Below, one piece after another: positions 58,601 through 64,000 of a DNA stretch of 64,000 nt. Origin of the DNA: Aselliscus stoliczkanus (taxonomy: Eukaryota > Chordata > Mammalia > Chiroptera > Hipposideridae); assembly GCA_033961575.1 (NCBI GenBank), contig CM066736.1, forward strand, positions 92,450,852 through 92,514,851, given 5' to 3'. A program made the position numbers and the translations under genes. Numbering within the stretch: the first letter of the stretch is position 1; every line of letters starts with the position of its first letter. The notes beneath the pieces were generated by a model. It did no database searches. It saw only the letters and a list, made by a program, of their open reading frames with translations, and was not told the DNA's origin.

Positions 58601-61600
58601 AAGAAGGTGTGGCTCATCGGGGGTAGTGGGGGTGGGAGTTGAAAGGGTGTCACTGAATCAGAGAGTTTCCTGCATAGCTGTCACTTTAAAAGCACATGTA
58701 TTAACATGCACAAGAGTGGGGTGAGGGGGTGAGTAATAGGGGACAGAGGAGGAGAGAAGGACTCTTCATGGACACTTAAAGCATAAGCTAAAGAAAGGTA
58801 ACTAGTCATGTGTGATATAGAGTTTACAATGTCACAAGAAACCCTGGAGAAAAACGTGATTATTATCCTTCTACTGACTGATCAAAAGCTTCAGTTGGAT
58901 GCTTTTCCCCCCTCCTCTCTGAGCTACAGTAAAGGTGCACGCAAGACATTCCCATGCTTGGGAACATACTCAGAGATGAAAATGCTAAGTATGCTAAGTA
59001 GAAATTGTCTGTATCTTTTCTGAAGACTTCAATTCAGAAAGAATTATTGCAGTTAATTAAGAGAGGGATTTTATAAAATCCAGTTTGAATGAGCATAACT
59101 CTGCCAGTTGTCTCCTCACATGAAGTCCCCATATCACTAGTGTTGCCATGGTTCCTTCTCCAGTCTGCCCCTCCCTCTCTTGCAACAGTCCTGCTATATG
59201 GAATAGTCAGGGGCCAGTCCACTGATCTTTAGCCTGCCCTGGCTTCCATCTAACACAGCCACGTTGTAGAACTTTCAAACCAAAGTTATGGAATGTGATT
59301 TAATGAACTGAGAAAAGCACATAAAACATGGACATGTATATGGCCAAAAACAATGTCTGCAGCCCATGTATGGATCCTGAGAATTCTGCAGGCCATTTAA
59401 TTGCCAATGGCCACTGAGGGCTAGCGGGAGTGTCCAGGCTGGAAGCACCCTGAAAGTGCCACTCACACTCAAGCCAGAGAGGATGGCCTCACCTGCTGCT
59501 TTACTGTCCTGTTCCGGATCCCTGCAAAGAGTATCTCTTTCACACACAGGGTTCCTGAGCTGGTTGCCGAGATGCAGCACAATCAGTGAGGCTAAGAGTG
59601 GCCAGTGAGACCTCTCTGAAACTCGGGTTTTCTCACTGATGAGGCCTTCTGACTCTTCCCCCTTCAATTCTCTTCCAGCCAAAGAGAGGTGATACCCCTC
59701 AATTTCCCCTAATAGTCACCTGCGATTACTTCCCTAGCCACAGACCCAGTGATGCCTGCCATAGAAGTGCTGTTTGGCATCTTATCTTCTAAGACAAAGG
59801 TAAGCCACAGGCAGTGCTCAGAGAACCCTGATGTGTCTGAGATGTCCTTTCTGGAGAAGAGACTCAGATGAATGGGATCCATTGTTATAGCACATGTTTT
59901 TCCACCTTTATCCAATTTTGTATGAAATAAGCTGACCTTCTTGAAAGAAGTGAAATGGTAAAGCTAAGAAAAAGAAACTGATCTGAGAGGAAAATTGCCC
60001 CACCAAGTGAGGAAATATCCCAGGGAAGACTTATATAGGACATCTCCAAGGAAAACAGGAACAGAGAGGGTGGGCTGGTATTCCGGAAGCTGCAGGAGGT
60101 AAGCTCTGCTCATCTCTAAGCCCAAATGTGAGGCAAACAGAAGCTCTGAGCAATTCCATGGACTTGATGATGTAGGTATAAAGCTCCCTTCGCTCATTCT
60201 CATATATCAGATCCAGGATCTCCAAAGACCATGGCAGAAGCCACATTTTCCTTCTTCCTCTCAAAAGGTTTACTTGTCACTTGCTACCTAGGCTCCTTGG
60301 GCATATGGGTTGAAAAATTAAACCAGCAGTATAATCTCCTCTGTCCCCTCACTCCCTGGTGTCCATGAGCTCTGTGCCTGGGAAGGACTAAGAACTAAGA
60401 TTGAAGATGGCCCCGAAGGCCTCAGAGGATCAGCAGCCAGGCCTGAAGTTCCAGTCACCTTGGCTAAGCCTCAATGCCATCAGGGTCCCCCCACTCATCA
60501 CAGGCCAGCTGATGTACCTCCTCCTGGTAGGGAAGAGAATAGGCCAAAGGGACCTGAGCTACAGAGGCTGTCCCCTTACGTCATTGCTCCTGCCTCCCAA
60601 ATCTCCATCATAAGATAGATTTCTCCGTGAAGGCTGGATGAGCATTTCTGGACAGTTACAAAAGTATATTTATCAATATGAAGGTTATTGATGATAAACC
60701 ACATTGCATCTTATAGTTTACAATGCAAGGTATCACTTTTATCCACTTTATTTTTACAAAATATAATCTGTGATTCCAAACAGTAAAATTAGAAAAAAAG
60801 TTAATGTCTTCTTGACTCAATACTAAATTCATTATAGTTATTCTCCAATGATTATCCAATAATTATCCTTTGCATTAAAATCTATTTCCAAACCAGCATT
60901 TGACATAGTAATATTCATGGTTTTTTCTGAACAAGTGAACATCATCTCCAAGACACTGACTTTTTCACAATTTAGATAAAATCATTTTTGCATGGTGACA
61001 GTATCCAGATTTGAATTTATCCAAAAAAAAAAGGAATTTCTCTACTTCACCAAACTCAAAGCTTCCAGATAATAATAAAATCATTCCTTCAAATACCTGA
61101 AGATACTTGTATTCAGGCCTTCAGAGATGAGCTTATGGACTATATAAACTGGTAAATAACCCTTCCAAAAATCAGTTTTACCTTCATCTCAAAAAAGTGA
61201 TAATTTTTTAAATATATTTTTTTCCTCAAGGAATTTTGGAACTAAATTAAAATTTTGAAGTGTAAAATAAAGTTTTCAAATGACTCTTACCTTAAAAGTG
61301 CACTAGAAAGTGCAAGATAAGCACACACACACACAAAAAAAAGCATTACCATACACTGTACATTTCTTAAAGCAACACAAATTGCACTATCCCTGCCTGC
61401 AGACTGGAACTGCGCTGAGGGCTCACTGGGTCTGCTGGTTCACCAATGCTTGCAAACTTACTTAGACAAGCTGCAAATCTGCATTATGGCCCAACACTAT
61501 GGTCAGTATTTTAAAATTGTGTTTTCTGGATGGAAAGAGTGAATACGTAAAGGTTTTATTGAGAATAAGACCCAAGTAGCGCTGGGCCAAGCACCCTGGA

Positions 61601-64000
61601 GAGAAGTGAAGTATCTGAGCTACTGTATAAAATGGAAGAAGGGCAGCTATATGCCATTTTCCAAATTAGAACTCCTGGGGTTGAACATACTTGCACCAAA
61701 GTAAATATTTTTCTAAAATATGTATTGGTTTTACTTTGTTCTCTGCAAAGTCAGGTGTCACACTATCTTGAACAGCACTGATGGGTTTTGAAAGAATTGC
61801 ATTTCAGTCAAATTAACATGAAGACATTTAAACTTTGCCTCCCAGTGTCTTCCACACTTGAAATCCACAGGAAGCTGCCTACCTGACCTGCTCCGGTGGA
61901 TCCTGGCCCTGACCAGTGCTGTTAACACCCACTGGCCCTTTCACAGCGACTCCTTGGCCTGATGAGACCCACTGCTTGCTGCAGCAGCCCACTTAGCAAC
62001 TTTGACAAACCATTGGGGCTTCTGGGTCAAGTAATGCCATTTTGGCAGCAACTGCCATTTGGTTTGGGTTCTCCCCACTCTGAAAAGTGGTCCGTTTTCC
62101 CAAAAAAATTTCAAAGCAAAGAAAAATAAATATATCACGAAACAGAATAAGAACAGATCACCACTGCATGTGCCTGCAGGGGGTGGGAAAATGTCATCTA
62201 GAGGCAGCATTCTTTTTTTTTCTGTGCTTTGAAGTTTATTGGTCTTGAATTTTTAAGGGACACAGAGATGGAATTTCAAAAGACATAAACAGTGGACTCA
62301 AAGGAAATCCAAGGGACTTTAAAGAGTTCCACAAAACCAGAAAAGTTCAGTATGAAAATGCTTATTATATCTAGTAGACCAAATATTGACATTTGGCCAA
62401 ATGGCTCTATGATGTCAATTTTCCAAGCCCATATAAAAATAAAAAGTAGCTGCTACAGGTGCCTCCTTAAAGGACCGTTCCTATATGTGCAGCCTCCGTG
62501 GCACCCATGACCTGTCAGTGGGCACCTTCTGACTTGGAAGAGAAGAGAGACTCAGGAAACCTCAGCATGCTTCTCACGTCTTTTGATGCCTCCTTGCAGG
62601 GCAGGTCCTTGTAGGAGAAAGTGTTTATATAAATGTGGGACAAAATCATGACCTGCTTTGACTCCATGGGACAAGGTAAAATCACTAGTTTGGGAAAGGC
62701 AGATTTCAGGCTCGAAGCTGTAATTATCCAGGGGTTATGGACTGGGAAGGAAGACTAAGTAAACTTTTACCCACCACTTGATTCTAGTACATGATCTCAT
62801 TGCTTTGGGTTCAAATATAAAACATTTGCCTTTTGCTGGTAGACAGAAGCCGTGGTAGAGGCCAGCTGGCCCTAGAAGATGCAGAAGGAACTCAAACCAG
62901 TTACCTCCAAGCAGAGTGCTGATTGGAGACAGCCCTACCTGTGCTGGGGATGCCGGACTGCTCTGCCACTGACCAGCCCGGCGACCTCCAGGCCTCATCT
63001 TCCTACTATTTTCCCAGTCCTCAGGGGTTCCTTCCCAGACCCTTGCCAGTCGCTGGTGCAGCCAGATCACAAACATACCTGAGGAGAACAGCATTGCTCC
63101 CATGGCTATACTTGGCCCCCATTCTACTGGGCTTAAGAGGACTTTGCCAATTTCCAAAGGACTTAAACACACACCAGAAGTATGGCTGCAGGAAGCCCCT
63201 ATTGGAACTTCTTGCCTTGCCACAGCCTCTCACTGATCGTCACTTCATGGTGCTTGGTATCCCTGGATCACTGCACACATGCACACACACAAGCACAAGT
63301 GTGATTACTGTGCAGGAGCAGCTCAGAAGAGGCTGGTGCAAGCCTTCATGTTCCTTCTAGGCAGAGGAAAATGAGGAGAGCAGGACCCCATTCAGAGCTG
63401 GGAGACTTGACCTTGTGTATCTCTTTGCAGCAAGAGCTCTCTAGGTCTTACAGAAATTGCTCCACAGGAATGCCAGACAGAGGACAAGGCTTCATGAGTG
63501 CATCAGCCCACCTGGCAGAAATAACCTCGTTCTCTCAGAAGCTCCCGTCTCCTTATATATACCTGTGACCTTCAGTCATAGCAGCTCTCCCTTCTCATTT
63601 TATGCAAGATTCTACATCACATTTACCTCCTTAACCCAGTCTTGCAGCCAGGAAAGATGTCAGTATGGGTGACCCCACCACTCTAGGGCCATGATATATG
63701 GGTTCAAGAAAGGATCATGTCAGAGACTACAGCATCATGTGCAGAGTTTTTCAGGGCTGCTGTTTCTGGTGACAGGTTGCCATTCAAATGCAGTATTTGC
63801 AGCTGAATTGCTAGCCTGAGGAACACTGAGCAAAGACCAAAAACCAGCATGGAGCAATGGAGAGAGCCATGAACCGAGGCTGAGCCCAGAGTTCTGCTCC
63901 TGCCTCTGAATCTGAGGCCACCCCAATGGTTCCCAGCTTCTCACATGCAGAATGTTGGCCCAGCGTATTCTTTCACCTATGGTGTCTGTGGGTCTCTGAG
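58601..64000. other. DNA downstream of SYT9, no gene recognised
   Basis: Mostly unique sequence with no clear LINE or SINE. 60655-61320 is AT-rich with short A runs; a short (CA)n lies at 61321-61336. A minus-strand AATAAA (62235-62240) next to a T9 run (62213-62221) looks like a transcript end. In the human map, as I remember it, OLFML1 follows SYT9 on the same strand, but none of its olfactomedin exons is visible here. Open frames such as 62735-63223 (minus) and 62923-63360 (plus) overlap each other and show no known domain. Confidence 0.5.

Noticed and set aside
62735..63223. 162-residue minus-strand frame and overlapping plus-strand frame (62923-63360)
   Set aside because: The two overlap in opposite directions, neither resembles a known family, and neither matches the olfactomedin-type gene expected next in the human order.

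Overview
This window is ordinary mammalian genomic DNA. Coding exons are sparse, introns are long, and spliced exon boundaries, LINE-1, MIR, L2, MaLR LTR, Tigger and Charlie-type fossils are all visible. The lineage-specific SINEs point to a bat of the superfamily Rhinolophoidea (horseshoe, leaf-nosed and false vampire bats). They are Rhin-type, tRNA-derived elements ending in CCCCAATAAAATCTTT. A short Rhin form, a long Rhin form, a roughly 100-bp tRNA-derived form and a fused form occur together. From memory of SINE nomenclature this best fits a false vampire bat (Megadermatidae). That family-level call is an inference.

The only protein-coding gene I can support is synaptotagmin-9 (SYT9), on the + strand and entering from the left. 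Three consecutive exons (11131-11251, 12717-12888, 15003-15132) encode almost the whole C2B domain with intact splice sites and continuous reading phase. After an intron of about 40.1 kb, a tiny terminal coding segment (55275-55283) supplies Lys-Arg-stop and begins the 3' UTR. The window therefore holds the last 143 codons of SYT9 plus downstream DNA. The C2A domain, transmembrane segment and N-terminus lie upstream of base 1.

Layout. 1-7610 is intron made almost entirely of nested LINE-1: a minus-strand host L1, cut by SINEs and by a second L1 with a twin-priming inversion, which is itself cut by an 874-bp solo LTR with a perfect 6-bp target-site duplication. 7.6-11.1 kb is intron with a MER5-type fossil and a G-rich, strand-asymmetric stretch. 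11.1-15.1 kb carries the three C2B exons. 15.1-55.3 kb is the giant last intron, with scattered SINE, MIR, L2, MER2 and MaLR copies, simple repeats, a retroposed U6 snRNA copy (50375-50479, minus) and a second inverted L1 just before the last exon. 55.3 to about 58 kb is the likely SYT9 3' UTR with several candidate polyadenylation signals. 58-64 kb is downstream DNA with no recognisable gene.

No novel multi-gene system is present. The observations most worth checking are the remote terminal coding segment of SYT9, the tripartite SINE (tRNA head, GC-rich orphan middle, Rhin tail), the nested L1/LTR insertion history and the U6 retrocopy with clean target-site duplications. Repeat family names are recognised by eye and their outer borders are approximate unless a target-site duplication is given.
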